This document shows, piece by piece, positions 17,087-27,408 of a stretch of 41,772 nt of DNA. Source of the stretch: Actinomadura roseirufa (GTDB lineage Bacteria; Actinomycetota; Actinomycetes; Streptosporangiales; Streptosporangiaceae). The position numbers and the translations under genes are program-made. The notes beneath the pieces were generated by a model. It was not told where the DNA came from. It saw only the letters and a list, made by a program, of their open reading frames with translations, and did not search any database. The stretch covers positions 1 through 41,772 of the forward strand of contig NZ_CAACVB010000045.1 in assembly GCF_900659635.1 (NCBI RefSeq). The letters run 5' to 3'. Position 1 is the stretch's first letter. The number at the start of each line of letters is the position of its first letter.

Positions 17087-17890
17087 ATGCGGCTTGAGAG
17101 CGTCGCCTTCAGGTATCACCGGAACGATCCCTGGGTTCTCAGGGATGTCACGCTGTCCCTCCCGCCAGGACAGGTCTTCGAGGTGACCGGGCGCAACGGT
17201 GCGGGGAAGTCCACCTTGCTCCGGCTGATCGCGGGGCTGCGGAAACCGCGCAAGGGAGTCGTCAGCGACCGGCCCGAGCGGGTCGGTTACGCGCCCGAGC
17301 GCTTTCCCGTGGATCAGCCGTTCGCTGTCCGCGCGTACCTGACGCACATGGCCGCCATCCGCAAGGTCTCCGCCGACGCGGTGGACACCTGGGCCGAGCG
17401 TCTCGGATTCGGGCACCTCCTCGATGTGCGGCTTCCCGAGCTGTCCAAGGGCAGCGCTCAGAAGATCGGGCTCGCGCAGGCTCTGATGGACGACCCCGGC
17501 CTGCTCATCCTCGACGAGCCGTTCGCCGGTCTGGACGCGGCCACCCGGGACGCGCTTCCCGGCCTGATCGGCGAGCTCGCCTCCGCCGGCACGACCGTGG
17601 TGGTCAGCGACCACCAGCGCTGTATTGAGGCCCTTCCGGGCGTCGACCGGCTGCGCGTGGCCGAGGGGACGGTGCGCCGTCTCGCCCCGGAGGACATGGC
17701 GGAGCCCACCAAGGGCGACGCGACGGCCGCCATGAAGGGCGACGAGGGCGATGCGACGGTCGGCATGACGGGCGACGCGAACGACGCGCCTTGGACCGTG
17801 CTCGAGATCGTGGTGCGGGAGGACGAGGCCGAGACCGTGAAAACCAAACTCCGCGCCGACGGCTACCAGGTACGGAGGCCCGCACAGTGA
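17087..17890 (+). CDS. ABC transporter ATP-binding protein
   Basis: A 267-residue ATPase. Walker A G35RNGAGKST, signature LSKGSAQKIGLAQAL (from residue 119), Walker B LLILDEP (139-145) and the H-loop H176 in SDHQR are present. The Q-loop position reads GYAPERF, as in exporter ATPases of the ABC-2 type. Residues about 208-234 form a linker with repeated (K/T)GDAT units, followed by a short beta segment (WTVLEIVVREDEAETVKTKL). It overlaps the next gene (GTGA at 17887-17890), which encodes the membrane partner. Likely an exporter; substrate unknown. Confidence 0.9.
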   Translation: MRLESVAFRYHRNDPWVLRDVTLSLPPGQVFEVTGRNGAGKSTLLRLIAGLRKPRKGVVSDRPERVGYAPERFPVDQPFAVRAYLTHMAAIRKVSADAVDTWAERLGFGHLLDVRLPELSKGSAQKIGLAQALMDDPGLLILDEPFAGLDAATRDALPGLIGELASAGTTVVVSDHQRCIEALPGVDRLRVAEGTVRRLAPEDMAEPTKGDATAAMKGDEGDATVGMTGDANDAPWTVLEIVVREDEAETVKTKLRADGYQVRRPAQ

Positions 17891-18576
17891 TCGCCCTAGC
17901 CCGCTTCCAAATGACCGGTTACATGCGCTCCCTGCGCCTCCTGCACCCCCTCATCGTGGTGGCGCTCATCGTGGCGCTCGTCCTCCTGCAGGGCCCGAGC
18001 GGGTCCGAGGCGGGCAAGCTGGCCGTGGGGACGCTCGGGGACGTGGCGGCGTTCATGTTCCCGGTCTGGGCGTGGGCGGCGCGCGCGCTGCTCGACACGC
18101 AGCCCGACGAGCAGCGCGCGCTGTCGTCCACGGCCGTGCGCCGCGCGTCCGTACCGGCATGGGCGGGGCTGCTGGCCGCGTACTGCGTGAACCTGTGCCT
18201 GGGCGTCCTCGCATTGGCGGTCCCTCTCCTTCAGGCGTTCGCGGCGGAGTCGCCCGGCCGGGCGATCCTGACGGGGGTGGCGCTGTGCCCGCTGGTGGCC
18301 GTCGCCGGGACGCTGCTGGGCGCGTGGACCAGCCGGGCCGTCCTGCCGGACCCCGGGGTGTCGCTGCTGGCCCTGCTCGGCGGTGCGGTCGCGCTCCTCC
18401 TGCTCGGCATGGGACGGCTCTCGCCGCTCTCCGTGCCGATGATCGGCTGGATCCGGTCCGCCCATGACGGCCCCGGCAGGTTCGTCTCGGACTTCCCCGC
18501 CATCGCCCTCCATCTGGCCCTGTGGTCACTGGTGGTCGGCGCCGGGTACGTCCTTCACCACCGCACCCGGCACTGA
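17887..18576 (+). CDS. ABC transporter membrane subunit
   Basis: A 229-residue hydrophobic protein with about six TM helices (for example LLHPLIVVALIVALVLL, AGLLAAYCVNLCLGVLAL, ILTGVALCPLVAVAGTLLG, SLLALLGGAVALLLLG and LALWSLVVGAGYVL). GTG 17887 overlaps the ATPase stop, so the two are translated together and form an ABC-2-like exporter half. The gene ends about 60 bp before the convergent DUF1963 gene. Confidence 0.85.
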   Translation: MIALARFQMTGYMRSLRLLHPLIVVALIVALVLLQGPSGSEAGKLAVGTLGDVAAFMFPVWAWAARALLDTQPDEQRALSSTAVRRASVPAWAGLLAAYCVNLCLGVLALAVPLLQAFAAESPGRAILTGVALCPLVAVAGTLLGAWTSRAVLPDPGVSLLALLGGAVALLLLGMGRLSPLSVPMIGWIRSAHDGPGRFVSDFPAIALHLALWSLVVGAGYVLHHRTRH

Positions 18577-18634
18577 CCCCCATGGCGAACGGACGCCGAG
18601 CCGTCGTCGCGGCCGATGCCGTGCCGGTGCCCCG

Positions 18635-19462
18635 TCAGGTCGCCTGGACGGTCAGCCAACTCTGCTCCAGGGGGTCGCGCTCGCGGGCGCAGAAGTAGAC
18701 GCGGCCCGGGTCGCCCCAGTGCCAGCCGAGGCGCTTGTCGGAATCGAGTTGCAGTAAGAGGCGCCACTCGTCCACGGCGGCCTGCTCATCCGCGGACAGG
18801 TGGACGTCGTCAAGGGATTCGAGCGTGCGACCGGACGAGGCGTACAGGCAGTCGGGGCCGACCGGGCGCTGAACGAGGGCCGGCCAGCCGCCCAGCTGGT
18901 GGACGGGAGCGTCGTCCGGCCAGGCGTGCTGGGACCAGGCCGCGTGGAGCTGCTCGTACACCTGCAGGAAGCCGCTGTAGGTCAGCTCCAGCCGCCGGGC
19001 CACCGGCTCCTGGGGCGAGGGCAGGGACAGGAACGGCGCCACTCCCAGTCGGCATCGCGGGAAAGGCGACGCACCGGGCGGGGCCTCCGCGGGCTCCAGG
19101 TAGCCGGTGAAGACGCGCCAGCCGTCCCGCTGGGCCGCCTCGTCGCCCCACGGACGCGGCGCCTCACTGGCGTAGTAGAACGCGGCCTTTCCGGCGGTGG
19201 GCAGGCCGGGGATCTCGCCCAGCGAGGCGAGACCGGCGAAGTCGATCGCGCCGAGGAAGTCGAGCGGGCGTCCCTTCCACAGTGGCCAGGCTCTGCCGGG
19301 CGGGAGCAGCGGCGTGCCGCCGAGATGGACGCTGACGTCTCCCTCGGCGCCGAGCCGGAGCGCGGGTCTGGTCAGGGGCAGCAGCGCGGCGGTGACCTCG
19401 GGCGCGAAGAAGAGGCCGAAGAGGGAGCGCAGCCGCCGAAGCTGCGCGGCGAAGTGATCCAT
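18635..19462 (-). CDS. DUF1963 (YwqG-like) protein
   Basis: A 275-residue protein of the DUF1963 family. Its hallmarks are HLGGTPLLPPGRAWPLWKG, PLDFLGAIDFAGLA and, near the end, EWRLLLQLDSD followed by WHWGDPGRVYFCARERD. Function of the family is unknown; members appear in polymorphic-toxin immunity and stress contexts. ATG 19462 has no clear ribosome-binding site. A perfect DnaA box lies 51 nt upstream in the same orientation. Confidence 0.88.
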   Translation of the reverse strand: MDHFAAQLRRLRSLFGLFFAPEVTAALLPLTRPALRLGAEGDVSVHLGGTPLLPPGRAWPLWKGRPLDFLGAIDFAGLASLGEIPGLPTAGKAAFYYASEAPRPWGDEAAQRDGWRVFTGYLEPAEAPPGASPFPRCRLGVAPFLSLPSPQEPVARRLELTYSGFLQVYEQLHAAWSQHAWPDDAPVHQLGGWPALVQRPVGPDCLYASSGRTLESLDDVHLSADEQAAVDEWRLLLQLDSDKRLGWHWGDPGRVYFCARERDPLEQSWLTVQAT

Positions 19463-19513
19463 GTCACGTAGCGTCGCGCGCTCGGGGGCTCCGCGCCAAC
19501 CCCTCCGCGAGAA

Positions 19514-19522
19514 TGTGGATAA
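19514..19522 (-). promoter_or_regulatory. DnaA box TTATCCACA upstream of the DUF1963 gene
   Basis: Perfect consensus DnaA box on the minus strand, 51 nt before the DUF1963 start, in a 112-bp intergenic gap. Orientation is the same as the gene. Confidence 0.7.
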
Positions 19523-19574
19523 CTTCGTTGCCGACGTCCGGCCACCGTCCGGTCAACGATCGTTCACCCGCAGG

Positions 19575-20087
19575 TCAGCGGCGTTCGAGGGCTCCCGCCA
19601 GCTGGACGAGGAACCGGTCGACCTCCTGCTCGTCGTAACCGGGTCCGAGCCTGACCACGCGGAACGCGCTCTCGCGCACGTCGCGGGCGGTCACCGGCGG
19701 GGCCGCGCCGCGCAGCCCGGCGACGATCCGGTCGAGGAACGCGTCGACGTCCCGCACGTCGTACCCGGAGCGCAGCCGCGCGCTGGAGAAACGCGCGTTC
19801 TGGATCCAGTTGACGAGCCAGCCAGGGTGCACACGGGGACGGCCCGACCGCTCGCCATTAGGGGCGACCGTCTGAAGCTCCCTGATGCACTCCCGGACCA
19901 GCTCGTCCACCGCACGCTGCTCGTAGCCGCGCAGGACGATGTCGAACCTGGTCGCGCGGACCTCGTCGGCGGACAGGGGCGGCCCGCCGGTCAGCGCCCG
20001 CGAGATGCGTTCGAGCAGGACGTCCACCTGCCCGCGGTCATAGCCCCGCAGCGCCACCGGCGGCCGCGCACCCGTCTTCCCCGGCAC
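19575..20087 (-). CDS. DivIVA-domain repeat protein, four modules
   Basis: A 170-residue protein built from four DivIVA N-terminal-like modules: GYDRGQVDVLLERI (15-28), FDIVLRGYEQRAVDELV (48-64), FSSARLRSGYDVRDVDAFLDRI (100-121, in two parts) and FRVVRLGPGYDEQEVDRFLVQL (142-163, in two parts). The long coiled coil of true DivIVA/Wag31 is missing, so it is not the polar growth determinant itself. It may bind membranes or compete with DivIVA. GTG 20087 has GAGGAG six to seven bases upstream. It follows rlmN on the same strand across 64 bp. Confidence 0.85.
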   Translation of the reverse strand: MPGKTGARPPVALRGYDRGQVDVLLERISRALTGGPPLSADEVRATRFDIVLRGYEQRAVDELVRECIRELQTVAPNGERSGRPRVHPGWLVNWIQNARFSSARLRSGYDVRDVDAFLDRIVAGLRGAAPPVTARDVRESAFRVVRLGPGYDEQEVDRFLVQLAGALERR

Positions 20088-20131
20088 CCGTGCTCCTCAG
20101 CCCGCGTCCCCGCGCGCCCTCGGCGCGCCGG

Positions 20132-20153
20132 GAGCGCGCCCGCGGGCGCGCTC
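20132..20153. terminator. 22-bp perfect palindrome at the rlmN stop
   Basis: GAGCGCGCCCG and its exact inverse form a palindrome touching the rlmN TGA (20152-20154). It could fold in the rlmN transcript as a terminator or processing hairpin. There is no U-tract, so intrinsic termination is uncertain. Confidence 0.4.
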
Positions 20154-21393
20154 AGTCCCTGGTCGCCGCGGCCAGCTGCCCGCAGGCCCCGTCGATCTCC
20201 CTGCCCCGAGTGTCGCGCACCGTGACCGGGACCCCGTGGGCCTCCAGGCGCCGGACGAACTCCCGCTCGTCCTCGGGACGCGAGGCGGTCCACTTGGAAC
20301 CGGGCGTCGGGTTCAACGGGATCAGATTGACGTGTACGCGATTCCCGCGCAAGAGCCTGCCCAGAAGATCGGCCCGCCAGCCCTGGTCGTTGATGTCCTT
20401 GATCAGGGCGTACTCGATCGAGACGCGGCGGCCGCTGCGGTCCGCGTACGCCCACGCGGCCTCCAGGACCTCCGCCACCTTCCAGCGGTTGTTGACCGGG
20501 ACGAGGTCGTCGCGCAGTTCGTCGTCCGGCGCGTGCAGGGACACGGCCAGCCTCACCGACATGTCCTCGGCGGCCAGCTTCTCTATGGCGGGGACGAGAC
20601 CGACGGTGGAGACCGTGACCGAGCGTTGGGAGATCCCCAGCCCGGCGGGGGCCGGATCCGTGATGCGCCGCACCGCGCCGATCACCGCCTTGTAGTTGGC
20701 CAGGGGTTCGCCCATGCCCATGAAGACGATGTTGGAGACCCGTCCGGGGCCGCCCGGGACACGGCCGCGGGCCAGGGCCCGCGCGCCGGCGGTGACCTGC
20801 TCCACGATCTCCGCGGTGGACAGGTTGCGGGTCAGGCCCGCCTGTCCGGTCGCACAGAAGGGGCAGTTCATGCCGCAGCCGGCCTGGGACGAGACGCACA
20901 TCGTCGCCCGGTCCGGGTAGCGCATCAGCACCGACTCGAACAGGACGCCGTCGAACGCCCTCCAGACGGTCTTCAGCGTCCTGCCGCCGTCGCAGTCCAT
21001 CTCGCGGACGGGCGTCAGCAGCGAGGGCCACAGCTCGGCGATGAGCCGCTCCCGCAGCGCGGCGGGCAGGTCGGTCATCGTGGCCGGGTCGTCGGCCAGG
21101 CGGGCGAAGTAGTGCCGCGACAGCTGGTCGGCGCGGAAGGGCTTCTCCCCGAGCGCGGCGACCGCCTCGCGCCGTTCGGCGGCGGACAGGTCGGCGAGGT
21201 GCCGCGGCGGCTTGCCCCGGCGCGGGGCGGCGAACACGAGCTTGGCCGGGGTCTTCCGGGGGCCGCCCGCCGTGGCGTCGGTGGCGGCGGTGGGGTCCCC
21301 GGCGGCGGCCGGAGCCTGGGCGGCCTGAACGTCGCCCTCGGCGGCCCCTGGGGCGGCCGGGCCGTTGGCCGGAGAGTCGGTGGTGGCAGACAT
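20152..21393 (-). CDS. rlmN: 23S rRNA/tRNA (adenine-C2)-methyltransferase RlmN
   Basis: A 413-residue radical-SAM enzyme that methylates C2 of A2503 in 23S rRNA and A37 in some tRNAs. The cluster motif C-x3-C-x2-C is in [11 protein letters not shown]. Other marks are [51 protein letters not shown] and [11 protein letters not shown]. An N-terminal Ala-rich extension of about 45 residues precedes the core. ATG 21393 has GGGAGGA upstream. It closes the rpsB-tsf-pyrH-frr-cdsA cluster but is cut off from cdsA by a plus-strand SUFU gene. Confidence 0.97.
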   Translation of the reverse strand: MSATTDSPANGPAAPGAAEGDVQAAQAPAAAGDPTAATDATAGGPRKTPAKLVFAAPRRGKPPRHLADLSAAERREAVAALGEKPFRADQLSRHYFARLADDPATMTDLPAALRERLIAELWPSLLTPVREMDCDGGRTLKTVWRAFDGVLFESVLMRYPDRATMCVSSQAGCGMNCPFCATGQAGLTRNLSTAEIVEQVTAGARALARGRVPGGPGRVSNIVFMGMGEPLANYKAVIGAVRRITDPAPAGLGISQRSVTVSTVGLVPAIEKLAAEDMSVRLAVSLHAPDDELRDDLVPVNNRWKVAEVLEAAWAYADRSGRRVSIEYALIKDINDQGWRADLLGRLLRGNRVHVNLIPLNPTPGSKWTASRPEDEREFVRRLEAHGVPVTVRDTRGREIDGACGQLAAATRD

Positions 21394-21507
21394 GGTCCTC
21401 CCAGTGTCGCAAACACCCGTGGATGCCTCGTCCGTGGACGGCGCGGTCGCCGCGCGGCCGGAACACAAGCGAGACGCGACAACCCTGCACATGACCTTGT
21501 CTGCGGC

Positions 21508-21513
21508 TAAGGT
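21508..21513 (+). promoter_or_regulatory. Candidate -10 box for a leaderless transcript
   Basis: TAAGGT matches the actinobacterial -10 pattern TANNNT and lies 7 bp before ATG 21521, so transcription could start at the start codon. The same bases could instead act as a weak ribosome-binding site (AAGG). Confidence 0.3.
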
Positions 21514-21520
21514 TCCGATC

Positions 21521-22666
21521 ATGTCGGTATTGCGCAGGGGTACCGCGTCCCCCCGGAACCCGGCGGCCACCGTCGTCCATGCCGAGGCCAGCCCGTACGG
21601 CAGCCGCCGGCTCGTGATCGAGTCCGACGGGGACGTCACCGCGGCCTACCTGAAGGACGCGCGGGACTCGGTGGTCGGGGCGGTCTGGGTGGCCAACCAC
21701 CGCGAGGCCCCCGCCGAACTGGACCGGACACGGCTGGACTCGGGCAGCGCGCCCCTTCTGCCCGAGTCACATGTGCGGCATCCGGAAGGCCGCGCGGAGC
21801 TGGACGCCTCCGCCCTGGAGGTCGTGTGGTTCGAAGAGGGCGACGGAGTGGCCGTCCTGGAGGGCGGGGAACCCCTCTTCGTCATCCCCGGCTGGTCGGA
21901 CATGGGCCGCGGCATCCCCGGATACGTCCGGGACGCGACGGAGCAAAGCCCCTTCGCCTTCCCCCTGGACGAGGAGATCGAGGACTTCGCCCCCAGGATC
22001 GAGCGGGCACGCGAGCATTGGGAGACGTGCCGCGCGGAGGGCTCATGGGCCGACTTCCAGCAGTCGGTACTGGGCCACCTCTTGCAGCGTCTCGGGCCGG
22101 GCGGCCACTACTGGCACGACGTCGGACGCCAGTTGGCGGGCGGGAGGGCGAACGTGGCCCCGACGGTCGGAGTCTCAGAGCGTCCCGCACGGGGCAATCG
22201 CGAGTTCACCGTGCTGAGCACCGTGGGGATGAGCCGCCAGAGGATGCCCACGGTGGAGCTGTACGAGGACGACGTCGCCCCCTACGGCCGTATCGAGCTC
22301 GCCGTCGCGAGCAGCCTGCCCAGCCAGCGGGCGGGAAGCATCTTCCCCTGGCTGGCGCAGTACCCGTGGCGGTCGGTGACGTGGTTCGCCCCCGGGGACG
22401 TGGTCAAGTGGTACCACGAGGCCCGGACGTTCCCACTAGGCAGCGGTGAGCAGGCATGGGAGGGCGTCCTGCTCCTGGAGGACCCCAACAGGCTCGCGGG
22501 GCCGCCCGCTCCCAGCCTGACGGGGCTGACGTTCCAGGAGGACACGGTGCGCTGGCTGTGGCTCGTCCCCATCACCGGTGAGGAGCACCGCTTCGCCAAG
22601 AGCGAGGGGTCGGACGCCCTGGTGCGGCGGCTGGCCCAGCAGAACCGCTCCTGGGTCATCTCCTAG
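21521..22666 (+). CDS. Suppressor-of-fused (SUFU) domain protein
   Basis: A 381-residue protein. The C-terminal half carries SUFU-like marks: [41 protein letters not shown] and [27 protein letters not shown], each in shorter runs. The N-terminal half has [18 protein letters not shown] and [20 protein letters not shown]. Bacterial SUFU proteins are of unknown function and are often proposed as immunity proteins to polymorphic toxins; no toxin is nearby. It is inserted between rlmN and cdsA against the direction of both, and its stop overlaps the cdsA stop by four bases (CTAG). Confidence 0.8.
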   Translation: MSVLRRGTASPRNPAATVVHAEASPYGSRRLVIESDGDVTAAYLKDARDSVVGAVWVANHREAPAELDRTRLDSGSAPLLPESHVRHPEGRAELDASALEVVWFEEGDGVAVLEGGEPLFVIPGWSDMGRGIPGYVRDATEQSPFAFPLDEEIEDFAPRIERAREHWETCRAEGSWADFQQSVLGHLLQRLGPGGHYWHDVGRQLAGGRANVAPTVGVSERPARGNREFTVLSTVGMSRQRMPTVELYEDDVAPYGRIELAVASSLPSQRAGSIFPWLAQYPWRSVTWFAPGDVVKWYHEARTFPLGSGEQAWEGVLLLEDPNRLAGPPAPSLTGLTFQEDTVRWLWLVPITGEEHRFAKSEGSDALVRRLAQQNRSWVIS

Positions 22667-23682
22667 CTCGGTACGAACAGCTCCAGCAGCAGCCAGACCA
22701 CGGGTGCCGTCGCGACCAGCGAGTCGAGGCGGTCCATCACGCCTCCGTGGCCGGGCAGGAGCGTCCCCATGTCCTTGATGCCGAGATCCCGTTTGATCAT
22801 CGACTCGATGAGGTCGCCGACGGTCGCGGTGACGACGGCGGCGAGACCGATCAGCACGCCCTGCCAGGGCCGTCCGCCGTCCAGCAGCCACCACACGAGC
22901 CACCCGCCGACGATCATGCAGGTGAGCGCGGAGCCGGTGACGCCCTCCCACGTCTTCTTCGGGCTGATCGCGGGCGCCAGCTTGTGCCTGCCGAGGAACG
23001 ACCCGGCGAAGAACCCGCCGATGTCGCTGGCCGCGGTGACCGCAACGAAGATCACGATGCGGTCGTCGCCGTCGCCGGGGCGCAGGAGCAGCGCCACGAT
23101 CCCGCCGATCAGCACCAGGTAACCGACGATGAACGCGCCCGCGGAGACGTCGCGCACGTAGCCGTCCGCGCCCTCGGCCATGCGCGTCATCAGCAGCGCC
23201 AGCAGCGTGAGGGACACGGCGGCGACCGTGGCGGTGGGACCCCACACGTAGGCGACGACGGGTGTCGCGACCATGCCCGTGGCGAGCGGGATGAACGGCA
23301 CGCGGATGTCGCGGGTCTCGAAGGCCTGCGTCAACTCGCGCATGCCGAGGAACAGGAAGACGACCATCACGCCAAGGAAGATCTCCTTGACCGTGTAGAG
23401 GGACACCAGGACCAGCGCCCCGAGGGCACTGCCCACGCCGATGGCGAGGGGCAGGTTACGGCCGGTCCTGCCTGAGCGCTTCCCGTCGGATGCTGTCGCT
23501 CCGGACGATCCGTCCGCGGCGGACTGACCGTCGGCAGGGGAAGCATCGTCGCCGGTGGACGGATCGTCCACGGGGGACGTACCGGAGGGCGATTCCAATG
23601 CTTCGCCGGGCGGCGGGCCGGGCATGTCGACCTCCGGCTCGTCCGGGGAGCCCGCGGGCCCCCCGGCGTCGTCGAGTTCCAT
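22663..23682 (-). CDS. cdsA: Phosphatidate cytidylyltransferase CdsA
   Basis: A 339-residue membrane enzyme making CDP-diacylglycerol from phosphatidate and CTP. It has a Pro/Asp/Ser-rich cytosolic N-terminus (about 65 residues), eight or so TM helices and the family signature near the C-terminus: AISPKKTWEG, then GDLIESMIKRDLG and LLPGHGGVMDRLDSL. ATG 23682 overlaps the frr stop by one base (TGATG), so they are coupled. Confidence 0.97.
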   Translation of the reverse strand: MELDDAGGPAGSPDEPEVDMPGPPPGEALESPSGTSPVDDPSTGDDASPADGQSAADGSSGATASDGKRSGRTGRNLPLAIGVGSALGALVLVSLYTVKEIFLGVMVVFLFLGMRELTQAFETRDIRVPFIPLATGMVATPVVAYVWGPTATVAAVSLTLLALLMTRMAEGADGYVRDVSAGAFIVGYLVLIGGIVALLLRPGDGDDRIVIFVAVTAASDIGGFFAGSFLGRHKLAPAISPKKTWEGVTGSALTCMIVGGWLVWWLLDGGRPWQGVLIGLAAVVTATVGDLIESMIKRDLGIKDMGTLLPGHGGVMDRLDSLVATAPVVWLLLELFVPS

Positions 23683-24239
23683 CAAACCTCGAGCAGTTCG
23701 GCCTTCTTGTGCTCGAGCAGTTCGTCGATCTGCGCCACGTACCGGTGCGTGGTGTCGTCGAGTTCCTTCTCGGCACGGCGGACCTCGTCCTCGCCGACCT
23801 CGCCGTCCTTGGCGAGCTTGTCGAGGGTGTCCTTGGCGCGCCGGCGGACGTTGCGGATGGAGATCTTGCTGTCCTCGGCCTTGCCGCCGGCGACCTTGAT
23901 GAACTCCTTGCGCCGCTCCTCCGACAGCTCGGGGAAGACCACCCGGATGACGTTGCCGTCGTTGGTGGGGTTCACGCCGAGGTCGCTGTCGCGGATCGCC
24001 TTCTCGACGGCCTGCATGGACGACTTGTCGAAGACCTGGACGATCACCATGCGCGGTTCCGGCAGCGTGAACGACGCGAGCTGGTTGACCGGCGTCGGCG
24101 TGCCGTAGTACTCCGCCGTGATCTTGTTGAACATGGCGGGGGTGACCCGGCCGGTGCGGATGGCCTGGAAGTCCTCCTTGGCGACCGCGACCGCCTTCTC
24201 CATCTTCTCCTCGGCCTCGAGGAGGATCTCGTCGATCAC
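23682..24239 (-). CDS. frr: Ribosome recycling factor
   Basis: A 185-residue protein that, with EF-G, splits post-termination ribosomes. Family marks are [46 protein letters not shown] and [20 protein letters not shown] 24239 has GGGAG upstream. Length is typical. It sits between pyrH and cdsA as in most actinobacteria. Confidence 0.98.
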   Translation of the reverse strand: MIDEILLEAEEKMEKAVAVAKEDFQAIRTGRVTPAMFNKITAEYYGTPTPVNQLASFTLPEPRMVIVQVFDKSSMQAVEKAIRDSDLGVNPTNDGNVIRVVFPELSEERRKEFIKVAGGKAEDSKISIRNVRRRAKDTLDKLAKDGEVGEDEVRRAEKELDDTTHRYVAQIDELLEHKKAELLEV

Positions 24240-24291
24240 TGTGACTCCCGTGTCATCTGGTCGGCCCTTGCCACTGCGGTCCGGGCTGCGG

Positions 24292-25966
<1,675 letters not shown>

Positions 25967-26051
25967 CGCTCTCTTCGCTTCTCTCGTCGGTGGTCGTACG
26001 GCCCGCGAAGGTCCCGGCGGCCCCGCGCTCGGGGCCGCCGGGACCGCGGGA

Positions 26052-27017
26052 TCAGGCCTGCTCGGACTCGGCGTTCGCCTCGGAGGGCTGCTCGGCCGGA
26101 GCCTCGGTGGCGGCCTCGGCGGGAGCGGCCTCCTCGGTGGGGGCCTCAGCGGGGGCCTCGGCGGGGGCCTCGGCGGGCGCCTCGGTGGCGGCGGCCTCCG
26201 CCGGGGCGGCGGCCTCGTCCGCCGGCTTGCCCTCGAGCAGGTCGCGCTCCCACTCGGCCAGCGGCTCGGCGGCACCGGACGCGGCGCCCTCGGCGGGCTT
26301 CTCGTCGCCGCCGGACGCGGCGCCCGCGCGGGCGATGAGGCCGTCGGCCACGGAGTCGGCGACCACCCGGGTCAGCAGGCTGACGCTGCGGATGGCGTCG
26401 TCGTTGCCGGGGATCGGGTAGTCGACCTCGTCGGGGTCGCAGTTGGTGTCGAGGATCGCCACGACCGGGATGCCGAGCTTCTTGGCCTCGTTGACCGCGA
26501 TGTGCTCCTTCTTGGTGTCCACGATCCAGATGGCGCTGGGGACCTTCGCCATGTCGCGGATACCGCCGAGGGTGCGCTCGAGCTTGTCCTTCTCACGGCG
26601 CAGGCCGAGGAGCTCCTTCTTGGTCATGCCGGAGCCGGCCACGTCGTCGTAGTTGATCTCCTCCAGCTCCTTGAGCCGGGTGAGCCGCTTGTGGACGGTG
26701 GAGAAGTTGGTGAGCATGCCGCCCAGCCAGCGCTGGTTGACATAGGGCATCCCAACCCGGGTGGCCTGCTCGGCGATGGCCTCCTGGGCCTGCTTCTTCG
26801 TGCCGACGAACAGGATGGTGCCGCCGTGGGCGACCGTGGCCTTGACGAACTCGAAGGCGCGGTCGATGTAGGACAGCGACTGCTGCAGGTCGATGATGTA
26901 GATGCCGTTGCGCTCGGTGAAGATGAAGCGCTTCATCTTCGGGTTCCACCGACGAGTCTGGTGGCCGAAGTGGACGCCGCTCTCAAGGAGCTGCCGCATG
27001 GTGACGACGGGTGCCAT
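26052..27017 (-). CDS. rpsB: 30S ribosomal protein S2
   Basis: A 321-residue S2. Core marks are [54 protein letters not shown] and [19 protein letters not shown]. The tail from about residue 250 is an Ala/Glu/Pro-rich low-complexity extension with repeated APAEAPAE units, longer than in most S2 proteins. ATG 27017 has AGAAGGAG upstream. A long leader with a strong hairpin precedes it. Confidence 0.98.
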   Translation of the reverse strand: MAPVVTMRQLLESGVHFGHQTRRWNPKMKRFIFTERNGIYIIDLQQSLSYIDRAFEFVKATVAHGGTILFVGTKKQAQEAIAEQATRVGMPYVNQRWLGGMLTNFSTVHKRLTRLKELEEINYDDVAGSGMTKKELLGLRREKDKLERTLGGIRDMAKVPSAIWIVDTKKEHIAVNEAKKLGIPVVAILDTNCDPDEVDYPIPGNDDAIRSVSLLTRVVADSVADGLIARAGAASGGDEKPAEGAASGAAEPLAEWERDLLEGKPADEAAAPAEAAATEAPAEAPAEAPAEAPTEEAAPAEAATEAPAEQPSEANAESEQA

Positions 27018-27153
27018 GGCCCGTGTTCTCCTTCTCTGGCCCTGAGGCCGCATTTGGTTGTCTGCCCGCGTCCGGGTACCGCCCCACCGTCGCCGCGGCG
27101 ACGGACCAAGGGGCGGCGCCCCACATGTGCAGTGGCATGCGGACGCGTGAAAT

Positions 27154-27180
27154 CAGCCGCCGGGATACCCCAGGCGGCTG
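27154..27180 (-). promoter_or_regulatory. Hairpin in rpsB leader region
   Basis: CAGCCGCC and GGCGGCTG pair exactly, with an inner GGG/CCC extension around ATA. It lies about 140 nt before rpsB in the rpsB/M23 divergent region. No U-tract follows on either strand, so it is more likely a leader structure than a terminator. It might take part in autoregulation by S2; this is inference. Confidence 0.4.
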
Positions 27181-27305
27181 TGATCCGGAGACTTTCCCGA
27201 ATCTTTTGGCCCTTCCGCTCACCGGGAGCGGCTTCCCGCCTCACCATCGTCAAGCGGTTCAGCGGCGGCCTGGCCTGGCCGGTGTCCTTCCGGGCACGGC
27301 TACAG

Positions 27306-27337
27306 ATTATCAGGGCTCGGAGGCGTCCGGGAATCAA
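27306..27337 (-). promoter_or_regulatory. Candidate rpsB promoter
   Basis: On the minus strand GATAAT (27311-27306) resembles a -10 box, with TTGATT (27337-27332) upstream at 20-bp spacing, longer than ideal. If used, the rpsB leader would be about 280 nt. Confidence 0.3.
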
Positions 27338-27349
27338 CGGTCATGGCAG

Positions 27350-27358
27350 TTATCCACA
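27350..27358 (+). promoter_or_regulatory. DnaA box TTATCCACA upstream of the M23 gene
   Basis: Perfect consensus on the plus strand, 50 nt before ATG 27409 and same orientation as the gene. It would lie inside the coding region if ATG 27343 were the start. Confidence 0.7.
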
Positions 27359-27408
27359 GTTCACAGCCTTCGGGACGCGCGGTGGCCGCGGACGCCAGGC
27401 TCGTGGAC

